Positions 1 to 7,226 of a stretch of 7,812 bases of DNA are shown piece by piece. The notes under the pieces are model-generated. The model searched no databases and was not told where the DNA came from. It was given only the letters and a program-made list of their open reading frames with translations. Made by a program: the position numbers and the translations under genes. Location: positions 1-7,812 of the forward strand of contig JAEZAY010000152.1 of the NCBI GenBank assembly GCA_023427575.1. Reading direction: 5' to 3'. This stretch comes from Bacteroidota bacterium. GTDB lineage: Bacteria; Bacteroidota; Bacteroidia; Chitinophagales; Chitinophagaceae. The first letter of the stretch is position 1. Each line of letters opens with the position of its first letter.

Positions 1-436
1 CCCCCAGGCTTCCCTTCCCGCCTTCGGGAACGATCTGGTAGCTGCCAAATTCTTCGGAAAGCCGGATTTTCCCATTTGCCAGATCATTATAATGAGCTCT
101 GGAAACAAATCGTAAATCCATTCCATACGAGATCGCATCTGCAATGGCAGGAGAAAGTATCGGCGGTTTTTCGCCTCTGATAATACCCACCGAGGGGATT
201 TTTTCTTTTTTACAGGCGTAGGCGGTCGCTACAATATGATTCGACCAGGGGCCGCCAAAACTTAAAATTCCCTTTTTGCCATGTTCTTTACATTCCTCCA
301 GGTAATATTTTAGTTTGAACCATTTATTGCCGGAAACAACCGGGTCAAGAAGATCCAGTCTCAGCATCTTCACGTCTATCTGGTATTGTTGGAAAAGGGG
401 ATGGTTTAGTTTTTGCAAAAAAGAGGAAATCATCAT
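1..436 (-). CDS. PLP-dependent ACC deaminase / D-cysteine desulfhydrase family protein, N-terminal part (cut by window edge)
   Basis: This is the first ~145 residues of a fold-type II PLP enzyme. The family includes 1-aminocyclopropane-1-carboxylate deaminase and D-cysteine desulfhydrase, which release ammonia from ACC or H2S plus ammonia from D-cysteine, in the cytoplasm. The sequence shows the PLP-lysine motif SGNKWFKL (Lys at about residue 38) and, about 25 residues on, FGGPWSNH (Ser65-Asn66-His67), which matches the SN(H/Q) motif that contacts substrate and cofactor phosphate in this family. The frame stays open to base 1, so the C-terminal half, with the residues that would separate ACC deaminase from D-cysteine desulfhydrase, is missing. 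Two adjacent ATG codons (434-436 and 431-433) are possible starts, and I took the outer one. It is transcribed divergently from the nucleotidyltransferase gene, with 69 bp between them. The family assignment is solid. The substrate is not determinable here, and many members of this kind are annotated only by family name. Confidence 0.9.
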   Translation of the reverse strand, partial: MMISSFLQKLNHPLFQQYQIDVKMLRLDLLDPVVSGNKWFKLKYYLEECKEHGKKGILSFGGPWSNHIVATAYACKKEKIPSVGIIRGEKPPILSPAIADAISYGMDLRFVSRAHYNDLANGKIRLSEEFGSYQIVPEGGKGSLG

Positions 437-453
437 ACAAATTGAAACAGTAT

Positions 454-482
454 TTTGATTGGAACTTATTTTTATATTTTCG
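454..482 (+). promoter_or_regulatory. Possible Bacteroidota-type promoter for the nucleotidyltransferase gene
   Basis: TTTG at 454-457 is followed after 17 bp by TATTTTCG at 475-482, which matches the Bacteroidota -7 consensus TAnnTTTG with one mismatch. The spacing fits the reported TTG-N17-23-TAnnTTTG pattern. The box ends 23 bp before the ATG at 506, leaving a short leader. The gap is AT-rich, so a chance match is possible. I found no comparably good match on the minus strand for the divergent PLP-enzyme gene. Confidence 0.45.
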
Positions 483-505
483 TGCCTTAATTAAAATTAC
501 AACGA

Positions 506-1411
506 ATGCGACCAACTCTTTTGATTCTTGCGGCAGGAATGGCCTCCCGATATGGTAGTATGAAACAGATTCAGTCTTTTGGACCCGGTGGCGAAACCAT
601 CATGGATTATTCAATTTATGATGCCATCCAGGCCGGTTTTGGAAAAGTGGTTTTTATAATCCGGAAAGAGTTTGCCGAAGATTTTAAAGAAATCTTTGAA
701 CCGAAATTAAAGGGCAAGGTTGAAATTGACTATGTATTTCAGGATCTGAATGCATTTCTGAATGGCCGTCAGCTTCCGGCGGAAAGAGAGAAGCCCTGGG
801 GTACCGCCCATGCAGTTCTTTGCGCAAAAGATGCCGTTAAGGAACCTTTTGCTGTAATTAATGCCGACGATTTTTATGGCAGAGATGCTTTTAATAAGGC
901 TTATAAATTCCTTACCACTGAATGCAGTGAAGATGTTTATGCAATCATTGGCTATGAGCTGTTGAAAACCCTATCGGAAAACGGTACCGTGAATCGGGGC
1001 GTTTGCCAAACAGATGGCCAGGGTAATCTGTCAGCTATTGCCGAACGTTTGAATATTTCAAAACAGGGCGATAAAATTGTTTGTGACGATAACCAGGAGC
1101 CTAAAGAGCTGCCGCTCGACTCGCAGGTATCCATGAATTTCTGGTGCTTTCATCCCAGCATTTTTGAATATTCCGAAAAACTTTTTGATGCGTTTCTGGA
1201 TAAAAACATCAATACCCCCAAATCGGAATTTTTTATTCCCATCGTCGCCGACCAGTTCATCAACGATAAAGAAGGCGTAATTAAAGTGATTCCAACAACG
1301 GCCCAGTGGTTTGGCGTAACCTATAAAGAAGATGCGCCCGAAGTAAAGGAAAGCCTGAACGAACTGGTTCAGGCCGGTGAATATCCGGAAGCGGTCTGGG
1401 AAAGCCTTTAA
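506..1411 (+). CDS. Sugar-phosphate nucleotidyltransferase family protein (NTP_transferase fold)
   Basis: This 301-residue cytoplasmic protein has the Rossmann-like nucleotidyltransferase fold, whose members join a nucleoside triphosphate to a sugar phosphate or similar phosphate to give an NDP-linked product and pyrophosphate. The N-terminus carries the nucleotide-binding signature LILAAGMASRYGSMKQ (residues 6-21, with the Arg15/Lys20 pair expected to bind phosphate), then a GPGGET segment. EKPWGTAHA (about 95-103) resembles the GTA/GHA base-binding loop, and INADDF (118-123, Asp121/Asp122) is the usual metal-binding aspartate site. The C-terminal part (about 215-301) has no motif I can assign. 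It lacks the left-handed beta-helix repeats of GlmU or GlgC-type enzymes, so it is a single-domain protein. It appears to be its own transcription unit, with a possible promoter upstream and a strong terminator just after it. The substrate is unknown: UDP-glucose-like, mannose-1-phosphate-like or phosphocholine-like roles are all open. Confidence 0.88.
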   Translation: MRPTLLILAAGMASRYGSMKQIQSFGPGGETIMDYSIYDAIQAGFGKVVFIIRKEFAEDFKEIFEPKLKGKVEIDYVFQDLNAFLNGRQLPAEREKPWGTAHAVLCAKDAVKEPFAVINADDFYGRDAFNKAYKFLTTECSEDVYAIIGYELLKTLSENGTVNRGVCQTDGQGNLSAIAERLNISKQGDKIVCDDNQEPKELPLDSQVSMNFWCFHPSIFEYSEKLFDAFLDKNINTPKSEFFIPIVADQFINDKEGVIKVIPTTAQWFGVTYKEDAPEVKESLNELVQAGEYPEAVWESL

Positions 1412-1429
1412 TTACAGGTATAATCTTAA

Positions 1430-1474
1430 AGAAGAACAGGAAGACATAAATTACCCTCGTTTTCCTGTTCTTCT
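1430..1474 (+). terminator. Strong hairpin terminator after the nucleotidyltransferase gene
   Basis: Thirteen perfect Watson-Crick pairs (1430-1442 with 1462-1474) are extended inward by a G-U, an A-U and a C-G pair to a 16-bp stem (1430-1445 / 1459-1474) with a 13-nt loop. The right arm runs into ATTTTATTAAATT, a broken U-rich tail rather than a clean U-run. It lies 18 bp after the nucleotidyltransferase stop codon and 77 bp before the DUF3822-like gene, so it probably separates the two transcription units. The opposite strand lacks a good U-tract, so I call it for plus-strand transcription only. Confidence 0.8.
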
Positions 1475-1551
1475 ATTTTATTAAATTAGTAAAGCGGATC
1501 CTTTACAGAACATAAGTAGGATTTAAAGTCCGGCGATAAAACAAGGGCATC

Positions 1552-2391
1552 ATGATACGAGCTTCTTTTGATATTGGATCAACAGATGGTACGGATAAAA
1601 ACCAGAGCTTATTGCTGGAAGTGGGCGAACGTATCTTAACCTATCTCAGTTTTACGGGCGACCGGAAACAACTGCTTTCGGTACGTCAATTCCACATTGA
1701 TCTGAATCCCGAAAAACCGGTTTCGGAATATCTTTATGAGATTTTTGCCCAGGATGGTGAAACGTCGGAACATCATTTTCCCGCCACGATCATTTACAAT
1801 TTTCCCGAAAGCAACCTGGTTCCGGAATCTGCTTTCGATATGGAACTGATCCGGCCCCTTACATCGCTGGTGTATGGCAATTCTGCCAAAGGATTGATTT
1901 TGTCGGAAAAGGTTGAAAACTGGGAGTTATTCAATGTATTCCGAATTCCGGGCATGGTTCATTCAATGGTCCAGAACAGGTATACGGCGGGAAGATACTG
2001 GCATATTTATTCGCTGCTGCTGAAATCAAGTGCTGCCCGGAATCTGCCCGGCATCTATGGCAATGTTATTTTTTATCCCGACCGTTTTATCATCGGTTTA
2101 TTTCGCGAAGGCAAATTGCTGCTGGTAAATACCTTTTTATTTCAGACACCGGAAGATGCCGCTTACTATCTGCTGGCTCTTTGTCAGCAGCACGAGCTTG
2201 ATCCAAAAACGATCATCTTTGAAATTTCGGGATCGGTGGATGAGCAATCCGCGCTGTACGCGGAATTGAAAAAATATTTCCTGGAAGTTAACTTCGGAAC
2301 CATCCCATCAGAGATCGAAACATCGGGGCTGCTGCAGGAATATCCCGGACATTATTTTTCACATCTGCTGAAAATGGCTTTATGCGTATAA
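1552..2391 (+). CDS. DUF3822-family protein (uncharacterised, possible ASKHA/PilM-like fold)
   Basis: This 279-residue soluble protein has no signal peptide or membrane segment. Its length and overall pattern fit DUF3822, a Bacteroidota family of unknown function that I recall being commonly encoded next to rsmD, as it is here. The opening (MIRASFDIGSTDG) is followed by alternating strands. A segment of about 60 residues (roughly 163-225), with FYPDRFIIGLFREGKLLLV, then PEDAAYYLLALCQQ, then IIFEISGSV, resembles the second half of actin-like (ASKHA/PilM) domains: a strand hairpin, a helix, then a strand ending in SG. That fold suggestion is inference; I see no clear ATP-binding phosphate loop. 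The ATG at 1552 is the first good start, with no consensus promoter or ribosome binding site visible before it. The last 10 bp overlap the rsmD start, implying coupled translation. It is probably the first gene of the operon. Family confidence is good, function unknown. Confidence 0.82.
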   Translation: MIRASFDIGSTDGTDKNQSLLLEVGERILTYLSFTGDRKQLLSVRQFHIDLNPEKPVSEYLYEIFAQDGETSEHHFPATIIYNFPESNLVPESAFDMELIRPLTSLVYGNSAKGLILSEKVENWELFNVFRIPGMVHSMVQNRYTAGRYWHIYSLLLKSSAARNLPGIYGNVIFYPDRFIIGLFREGKLLLVNTFLFQTPEDAAYYLLALCQQHELDPKTIIFEISGSVDEQSALYAELKKYFLEVNFGTIPSEIETSGLLQEYPGHYFSHLLKMALCV

Positions 2392-2921
2392 TCAGTGGCT
2401 CATTGGGAGGAAGAAGAATCAGACCACCGGCTAAAATGCCGTATACAAGACCAACAACCGATATTGCCAAGGAGGGTTTGTTTAATATCATTCAGAATAA
2501 TCTGGACCTGGAAACACTGAAAACACTGGATCTTTTCGGAGGTACCGGAAGCATTAGTTATGAGCTGGCTTCAAGGGGTGCGAGCGACCTGACAATTGTT
2601 GAAAAGGATCCCTCCATGTTCGCTTTTATTAAAAAAACATCGGAAGAACTGAAACTGGCCAATTTTCATCCCGTGAAAATGGAAGTATTTAAATACATTG
2701 ATGAGTGCATGGATAAATACGATCTCATTTTTGCAGGTCCTCCATACGCGCTTGAAACCATCGACCTTTTACCGCTACGGATTTTTGAAAAGCAGTTGTT
2801 GAATCCGAATGGCTGGTTTATTCTTGAACATACCCCTCGAAACAATTATGAACAGGCGCCTCATTTCGTAACAAAACGAAATTACGGTACCACCATTTTC
2901 AGCATTTTTGTAAACAAATAA
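2382..2921 (+). CDS. rsmD: RsmD-family 16S rRNA (guanine966-N2)-methyltransferase
   Basis: RsmD transfers a methyl group from S-adenosylmethionine to N2 of G966 (E. coli numbering) in 16S rRNA during assembly of the small ribosomal subunit. The 179-residue length matches the family. Visible elements are the start MRIISGSLGGRRIRPP, the RPTTDIAKEGLFN segment (23-35) typical of RsmD, the SAM-binding motif I DLFGGTGSISYELASRGA (50-67), and the acidic end of the next strand in IVEKDP (72-77). The catalytic motif IV, normally (D/N)PPY or (D/N)PPF, reads FAGPPY here, with Gly119 (codon GGT, 2736-2738) where Asp is expected. One base change from GAT would explain this, so it could be a real variant, a lineage trait or a sequence error. 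The gene overlaps the DUF3822-like gene by 10 bp and ends 3 bp before bioD. Family is near certain; activity is slightly uncertain because of Gly119. Confidence 0.92.
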   Translation: MRIISGSLGGRRIRPPAKMPYTRPTTDIAKEGLFNIIQNNLDLETLKTLDLFGGTGSISYELASRGASDLTIVEKDPSMFAFIKKTSEELKLANFHPVKMEVFKYIDECMDKYDLIFAGPPYALETIDLLPLRIFEKQLLNPNGWFILEHTPRNNYEQAPHFVTKRNYGTTIFSIFVNK

Positions 2922-2924
2922 TGA

Positions 2925-3563
2925 TTGAGGAAAATATTTTTTGTAACGGGGATAGGAACGGGCATCGGTAAAACGATTGTATCAGCCATACTGGCGAGGG
3001 CACTGGATGCCGACTATTGGAAACCGGTTCAGGCCGGTATGGAAGAACGCGATTCGGAACGGGTGGAAAAACTTCTGGCCGGTACCAACAGCATAGTATT
3101 TCCCGAGCTGTATACATTGAAGCTGCCTGCATCTCCGCATATAGCTGCCCGGTCGGAAGGGATAAATATTGACCTGAACAGAATCCTGCAAAATATTCCT
3201 GACAATAATCGTAACTTAATAATAGAAGGTGCGGGCGGTTTGATGGTGCCTCTGAACAGTTCTGAATTTGTCAGCGATCTGATCCGCGCCCTCGAATGCC
3301 GGGTGATACTTGTAAGCAGAAACTACCTGGGCAGTATCAATCATTCTTTACTTACGGCCAGAGTATGCCGTGAGTTGAAGCTGCCGGTTGCCGGCTGGGT
3401 TTTTAATGATCAGTTTATGGATTACGAGGCGGAGATTGTCCGGTGGAGTGGGTATCCCAAATTAGCATCCATTCCTTACATGGATAATTCCGGCACGGGA
3501 TTTATTGAAGAACAGGCATTGCTTGTCCGGAACAAGGTTTTAAATTTCTATGAAGAAAGCTGA
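2925..3563 (+). CDS. bioD: Dethiobiotin synthase BioD
   Basis: BioD closes the ureido ring of 7,8-diaminopelargonate with CO2 and ATP to give dethiobiotin, the penultimate step of biotin synthesis in the cytoplasm. The 212-residue protein starts with the P-loop FVTGIGTGIGKT (6-17; Lys16 and Thr17 bind ATP phosphates and metal), then YWKPVQAG (31-38), whose Lys33 corresponds to the substrate-binding Lys37 of E. coli BioD. Asp43 fits the metal-binding aspartate, and IEGAGGLMVPL (100-110) carries Glu101, equivalent to the metal-binding Glu115. The start is TTG at 2925, three bases after the rsmD stop. No in-frame ATG lies between that stop and the P-loop, and the ATG at 2921 is in another frame. 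The last 14 bp overlap the folate gene. No other biotin genes (bioA, bioF, bioB, bioC) are in the window, so bioD sits apart from any biotin cluster visible here. Confidence 0.94.
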   Translation: MRKIFFVTGIGTGIGKTIVSAILARALDADYWKPVQAGMEERDSERVEKLLAGTNSIVFPELYTLKLPASPHIAARSEGINIDLNRILQNIPDNNRNLIIEGAGGLMVPLNSSEFVSDLIRALECRVILVSRNYLGSINHSLLTARVCRELKLPVAGWVFNDQFMDYEAEIVRWSGYPKLASIPYMDNSGTGFIEEQALLVRNKVLNFYEES

Positions 3564-4119
3564 ATGCAGAATCATTTATGAAGCAAAGCGTAAACGTTTG
3601 GATGCGTTCAGTCTACAGGACCGTTCTGCCGCGATTGTGAAGCTTTTTGATTCTTACAAAATTCCCAAACCTTCTTATTTATTGTCGTATAGCCCCATTA
3701 CTTACCGCAAGGAGTTTGACGTAAGTGCCTGTGAGCAGGTGCTGGTGGAAAAATTTCCGGGCCTGCGAATCACATGGCCGAAAATTGGCAACGATTCCAT
3801 CTCGATGGGTGCTTTCGAGATAGGAGATAAGAAGATGTTTCTCAAGAACCGTTTTGATATCCTGGAACCACTGGGAAGTGAAGCAGTTGATCCGCTGCAA
3901 CTGGATATAATTTTTGTTCCGCTCCTTGCCTTTGATACCGAAGGATTCCGGGTGGGATATGGTAAAGGATATTACGACCGGTTTCTAAAGCTCTGCCGCC
4001 CGACGGCACTAAAGGTCGGGTTTTCATTTTTTGAGCCGGTTGAGCCGATCGAAGACATCAATGAATTTGACGTACCTTTAAATCTTTGTATTTCACCTAC
4101 CCGCATATATGAATTTTAA
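3550..4119 (+). CDS. fthC: 5-formyltetrahydrofolate cyclo-ligase (methenyltetrahydrofolate synthetase)
   Basis: This enzyme uses ATP to convert 5-formyltetrahydrofolate to 5,10-methenyltetrahydrofolate, returning a storage or side-product folate to the one-carbon pool. The 189 residues match the family length. The N-terminus is basic and helical (KAECRIIYEAKRKRLDAF), as in family members that contact ATP phosphates there. YRKEFDV (about 52-58) carries the conserved Glu of the folate site. VPLLAFD (about 124-130) and FRVGYGKGYYDRF (133-145) are the family's signature, the latter forming the phosphate-binding glycine-rich loop. The ATG at 3550 overlaps bioD by 14 bp, and the last 11 bp overlap lpxK, so expression is probably coupled to both neighbours. 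In E. coli the gene is called ygfA or fthC. I see nothing missing or unusual. Confidence 0.94.
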   Translation: MKKAECRIIYEAKRKRLDAFSLQDRSAAIVKLFDSYKIPKPSYLLSYSPITYRKEFDVSACEQVLVEKFPGLRITWPKIGNDSISMGAFEIGDKKMFLKNRFDILEPLGSEAVDPLQLDIIFVPLLAFDTEGFRVGYGKGYYDRFLKLCRPTALKVGFSFFEPVEPIEDINEFDVPLNLCISPTRIYEF

Positions 4120-5209
4120 TGCTCCGTTATGGCGGCCATTGCGAATCTTGTTATTTCCTTTTTCCCTGCTCTACGGTGCGATCGTATGGTTGCGTAACCG
4201 CTTGTTCGATAAAAAATGGATTGGCAGCACTTCATTTAATTTTCCCGTTATCTGTGTAGGAAATCTTTCTGTAGGCGGTACCGGAAAATCGCCCATGGTT
4301 GAATATCTGATCCGTAATATCCGCGACCGGTATCAGGTGGGGATAATCAGCCGTGGCTATAAACGCAAAACTCGGGGTTATGTTCTGGCGGGGGCCGGCA
4401 CTACCGCCATTGATATCGGCGATGAGCCGATGTTGTTTTACAAAAAGTTCCCCGAAATTACAATCGCGGTGGGAGAAGAACGGATCGTAGCTATTCCGCA
4501 GGTTTTACATGATCGCCCCCAGACGGAAGTTATTTTTCTGGACGATGCTTTTCAGCACCGTTCGGTAGAAGCGGGGTATAATATTCTTTTAACCGATTGC
4601 AATAATCTGTTCACCCGCGACTGGTTTCTCCCCACCGGCGATCTGCGCGACGAAAGGAAAAGTTATCGCCGGGCCGATTTGATGATCGTTACGAAATGTC
4701 CGCCGGATCTCAGGGCTGAAAAAAGAGATCAGATAATTAAAGAGCTTCAGCCTCTACCGCATCAAAAGGTTTTTTTTAGCTGCATTGAATACGGCATTCC
4801 CTATCACCTCACAAATTCGGCCATCATGGAACTGAGTTCTTCGATGGAAGTGCTGTTGGTGAGTGGTATAGCCAATCCAGCTCCTTTAAAAAAATACCTG
4901 CTCGAAACCGTTCATTCATTCAACGAGATCCTGTACGATGATCATCATATCTTTACAATTGACGACTGGAAAGAAATCGTAAAACGGTTTCAGGCAATTC
5001 AGGCCGATCAGAAGATCATACTCACTACCGAAAAAGATGCGGTTCGGCTGATCAAGTTTCAAAACGATATCGGAGATCTGCCCCTATATGTACTTCCCAT
5101 TGAAGTGAAGTTTCTGTTTGATGGCGCTCCCGTATTTAATGATTTAATCACTACTTTCATAAATGGATTCCGTTTAAAACCCAATATTGATGGCGAAAAA
5201 ACCGGCTAA
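4109..5209 (+). CDS. lpxK: Tetraacyldisaccharide 4'-kinase LpxK
   Basis: LpxK phosphorylates the 4' position of the tetraacyldisaccharide-1-phosphate precursor to make lipid IVA, the sixth step of lipid A synthesis, at the inner face of the cytoplasmic membrane. The 366-residue protein opens with a hydrophobic N-terminal helix flanked by arginines (about residues 9-31), which is the usual membrane-docking segment. It continues with the Walker A loop VGNLSVGGTGKSP (50-62; Lys60, Ser61) and the segment ISRGYKRKTRGY (80-91), typical of the family. FLDDAFQHR (143-151) provides the conserved Asp145/Asp146 and His150 of the active site. The ATG at 4109 overlaps the folate gene by 11 bp, and the 3' end overlaps rnr by 20 bp. 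Its presence is direct evidence for a lipid A-bearing outer membrane. No other lpx genes are in the window. Confidence 0.95.
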   Translation: MNFNAPLWRPLRILLFPFSLLYGAIVWLRNRLFDKKWIGSTSFNFPVICVGNLSVGGTGKSPMVEYLIRNIRDRYQVGIISRGYKRKTRGYVLAGAGTTAIDIGDEPMLFYKKFPEITIAVGEERIVAIPQVLHDRPQTEVIFLDDAFQHRSVEAGYNILLTDCNNLFTRDWFLPTGDLRDERKSYRRADLMIVTKCPPDLRAEKRDQIIKELQPLPHQKVFFSCIEYGIPYHLTNSAIMELSSSMEVLLVSGIANPAPLKKYLLETVHSFNEILYDDHHIFTIDDWKEIVKRFQAIQADQKIILTTEKDAVRLIKFQNDIGDLPLYVLPIEVKFLFDGAPVFNDLITTFINGFRLKPNIDGEKTG

Positions 5210-7226
5210 AAAAAAGAGCAAAAAAGAATCTGCGCTAACAGGTTATATCGGAACGCTCGACATCACCCGATCGGGAATGGGCTATGTAATCGTAGAGAGA
5301 CTGCCGAACGATATTATGATCCGCCCCACCGATTTTAATACCGCTTTGCATGGAGATACGGTGAAGGTGCGGGTGATCGGGCCACCTTCCAAAAGCGGCC
5401 GCCAGCAGGGCGAAGTGGTGGAGGTAATGAAAAGAAAACAGACTGAATTTCTGGGCAGATTGCAAATGGGTAAAAACGTTGCGTTTTTTATTGCAGATGT
5501 TGATAAGCCCATGCCGGATATTTTTATTCCCCCCGATAAAACCGCCGAAGCAAAAGAAACCGACAGGGTGGTGGTAAGGATTGTTGAATGGCAGAAAAAC
5601 AAAAAGCCTGTAGGCGAAGTGATTCAAATCCTGGATCCTTCTGATGAAGGGGATTTTGCCATGAAGGAATTGCTGCTGGATGCCGGCTTCCCGCTTGAAT
5701 TTTCTGAATCGGTTATAGAAGAAACGGCCCGGATCCCCGATCTGATTGGTCAGGCCGACATTGAACGTCGCCGTGATTGTCGCGATATTCTCACCTTTAC
5801 AATCGATCCGGTAGATGCCCGCGATTTTGATGATGCTTTATCCATTCGGATTCTTCCAAATAACAACTATGAACTGGGCGTGCATATCGCAGATGTAAGT
5901 CATTTTGTTCAACCGGGAACCGAGCTGGATAAGGAAGCATTCGACCGGGCCACTTCCGTGTACCTTCCCGACCGGGTTTTGCCCATGCTGCCCGAACGAA
6001 TTTCCAATGAGCTTTGTTCGCTTCGTCCGCATGAAGATAAACTTACCTTTTCCGCCATTTTTGAAATGAGTAAAGAAGGCGAGGTGAAGAATTTCTGGCT
6101 TGGCAGAACAGTAATACATTCAAATCACCGCTTTACTTATGAAGAGGTGCAGGAGATCATTGAGCAGGGCGATGGATTGTATTTTGAAGAAATACTATTG
6201 CTGAACCGGATCGCGCAGAATTACCGTAGTCACCGGTTTCGAAAAGGGGCCATTAATTTTTCATCGCAGGAGGTTCGGTTTAAACTGGATGAAAAAGGAA
6301 AGCCCATCGGTATAATGATTAAAGAAAGCAAGGAAGCACATCAGCTGATTGAAGAGTTTATGCTTCTTGCCAATAAAACAGTGGCCGAGTTTGTAGGCAA
6401 GGCCCGGTTCAATAAAAAGGAAATTCCCTTTGTTTACCGGGTGCATGATACGCCCGATGAAACCAAGCTGACGCCTTTTATTGCTTTTGCCAAAAAATAC
6501 GGACATCATTTTGATACCTCCTCTCCGGAAGGAATTGCTTCTTCATTTAATCAGATGCTGGCAGATGCTCACGGTAAACCGGAGCAGCATGTGCTGGAGC
6601 AGTTGGGGATCCGGACAATGGCCAAAGCCATTTACACTACTGAAAATATAGGTCATTACGGGCTTGGTTTCGAACACTATTGTCATTTTACATCGCCCAT
6701 CCGGCGTTATCCGGATATTCTCGTCCACCGGATCCTGGAGGAAGTTCTTACCGAAAATATTCATCCCGATAAAAAGCTGGAACAAAAAAGCAAACATTGC
6801 AGTGAGCGCGAACGCGGTGCGATGGAAGCGGAAAGAGCCGCCAACAAGTACAAGCAGGTAGAGTATATGCAAAACTTTTTAGGCGATGAGTTTGAAGGAG
6901 TGATCAGCGGGGTGGCCGCTTTTGGGTTTTGGGTAGAAACGGTTGAACATAAATGTGAAGGCCTGGTCAGCATTGCAAGTTTATCCGATTACGACGATTT
7001 CCGTTTGGTGGAAGGCGATTATAGTTTAGCTGGACTGCGAAGCGGTCGTAAATTCCGGATGGGCGATAAGGTAGTTATCAAGGTTGTATCGGCGAACCTG
7101 AGCCGACGCCAGCTTGATTACGAATGGGTGATCGCCGCTGGTGTATCGGAAGACAAAAAGCTTTCGGAAAAAACAGGGCCGCCGGTAATAAAGAAGGCCG
7201 CACAGAAAAAGCGCAAGAAAGAGTAG
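5190..7226 (+). CDS. rnr: Ribonuclease R (RNB-family 3'-5' exoribonuclease)
   Basis: RNase R degrades structured RNA from the 3' end and takes part in mRNA and rRNA turnover. In this 678-residue protein, two cold-shock/OB domains (about 15-75 and 85-160) are followed by the RNB catalytic domain (about 190-525). The metal-binding cluster TIDPVDARDFDDA has Asp206, 209, 212, 214 and 215, aligning with Asp272, 275, 278, 280 and 281 of E. coli RNase R, and HFTSPIRRYPD (499-509) holds the conserved arginines. An S1 RNA-binding domain (about 565-650) and a lysine-rich tail (KKAAQKKRKKE) end the protein. It lacks the N-terminal winged-helix region of the 813-residue E. coli enzyme and starts with a short lysine-rich stretch instead. 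I chose ATG 5190 over the in-frame TTG at 5187, which is directly adjacent. It overlaps lpxK by 20 bp, and no terminator is visible after the stop. Confidence 0.95.
   Translation: MAKKPAKKKSKKESALTGYIGTLDITRSGMGYVIVERLPNDIMIRPTDFNTALHGDTVKVRVIGPPSKSGRQQGEVVEVMKRKQTEFLGRLQMGKNVAFFIADVDKPMPDIFIPPDKTAEAKETDRVVVRIVEWQKNKKPVGEVIQILDPSDEGDFAMKELLLDAGFPLEFSESVIEETARIPDLIGQADIERRRDCRDILTFTIDPVDARDFDDALSIRILPNNNYELGVHIADVSHFVQPGTELDKEAFDRATSVYLPDRVLPMLPERISNELCSLRPHEDKLTFSAIFEMSKEGEVKNFWLGRTVIHSNHRFTYEEVQEIIEQGDGLYFEEILLLNRIAQNYRSHRFRKGAINFSSQEVRFKLDEKGKPIGIMIKESKEAHQLIEEFMLLANKTVAEFVGKARFNKKEIPFVYRVHDTPDETKLTPFIAFAKKYGHHFDTSSPEGIASSFNQMLADAHGKPEQHVLEQLGIRTMAKAIYTTENIGHYGLGFEHYCHFTSPIRRYPDILVHRILEEVLTENIHPDKKLEQKSKHCSERERGAMEAERAANKYKQVEYMQNFLGDEFEGVISGVAAFGFWVETVEHKCEGLVSIASLSDYDDFRLVEGDYSLAGLRSGRKFRMGDKVVIKVVSANLSRRQLDYEWVIAAGVSEDKKLSEKTGPPVIKKAAQKKRKKE

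Noticed and set aside
1489..1506. Small inverted repeat GTAAAG/CTTTAC in the leader before the DUF3822-like gene
   Set aside because: It has only six pairs around a six-base loop, with no U-tract or conserved partner visible. This is easily chance in AT-rich sequence.
5187..5189. TTG as the start codon of rnr
   Set aside because: It is immediately followed by an in-frame ATG at 5190, which is the more likely start and changes the protein by one residue only.
5235..5627. Minus-strand open frame of 130 codons inside rnr
   Set aside because: It lies wholly within the OB-domain region of rnr, its translation shows no recognisable motif, and the plus-strand frame is clearly the coding one.
6543..6872. 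Minus-strand open frame of 109 codons inside rnr
   Set aside because: It is antisense to the conserved RNB segment with HFTSPIRRYPD, so it is a shadow of the real gene.
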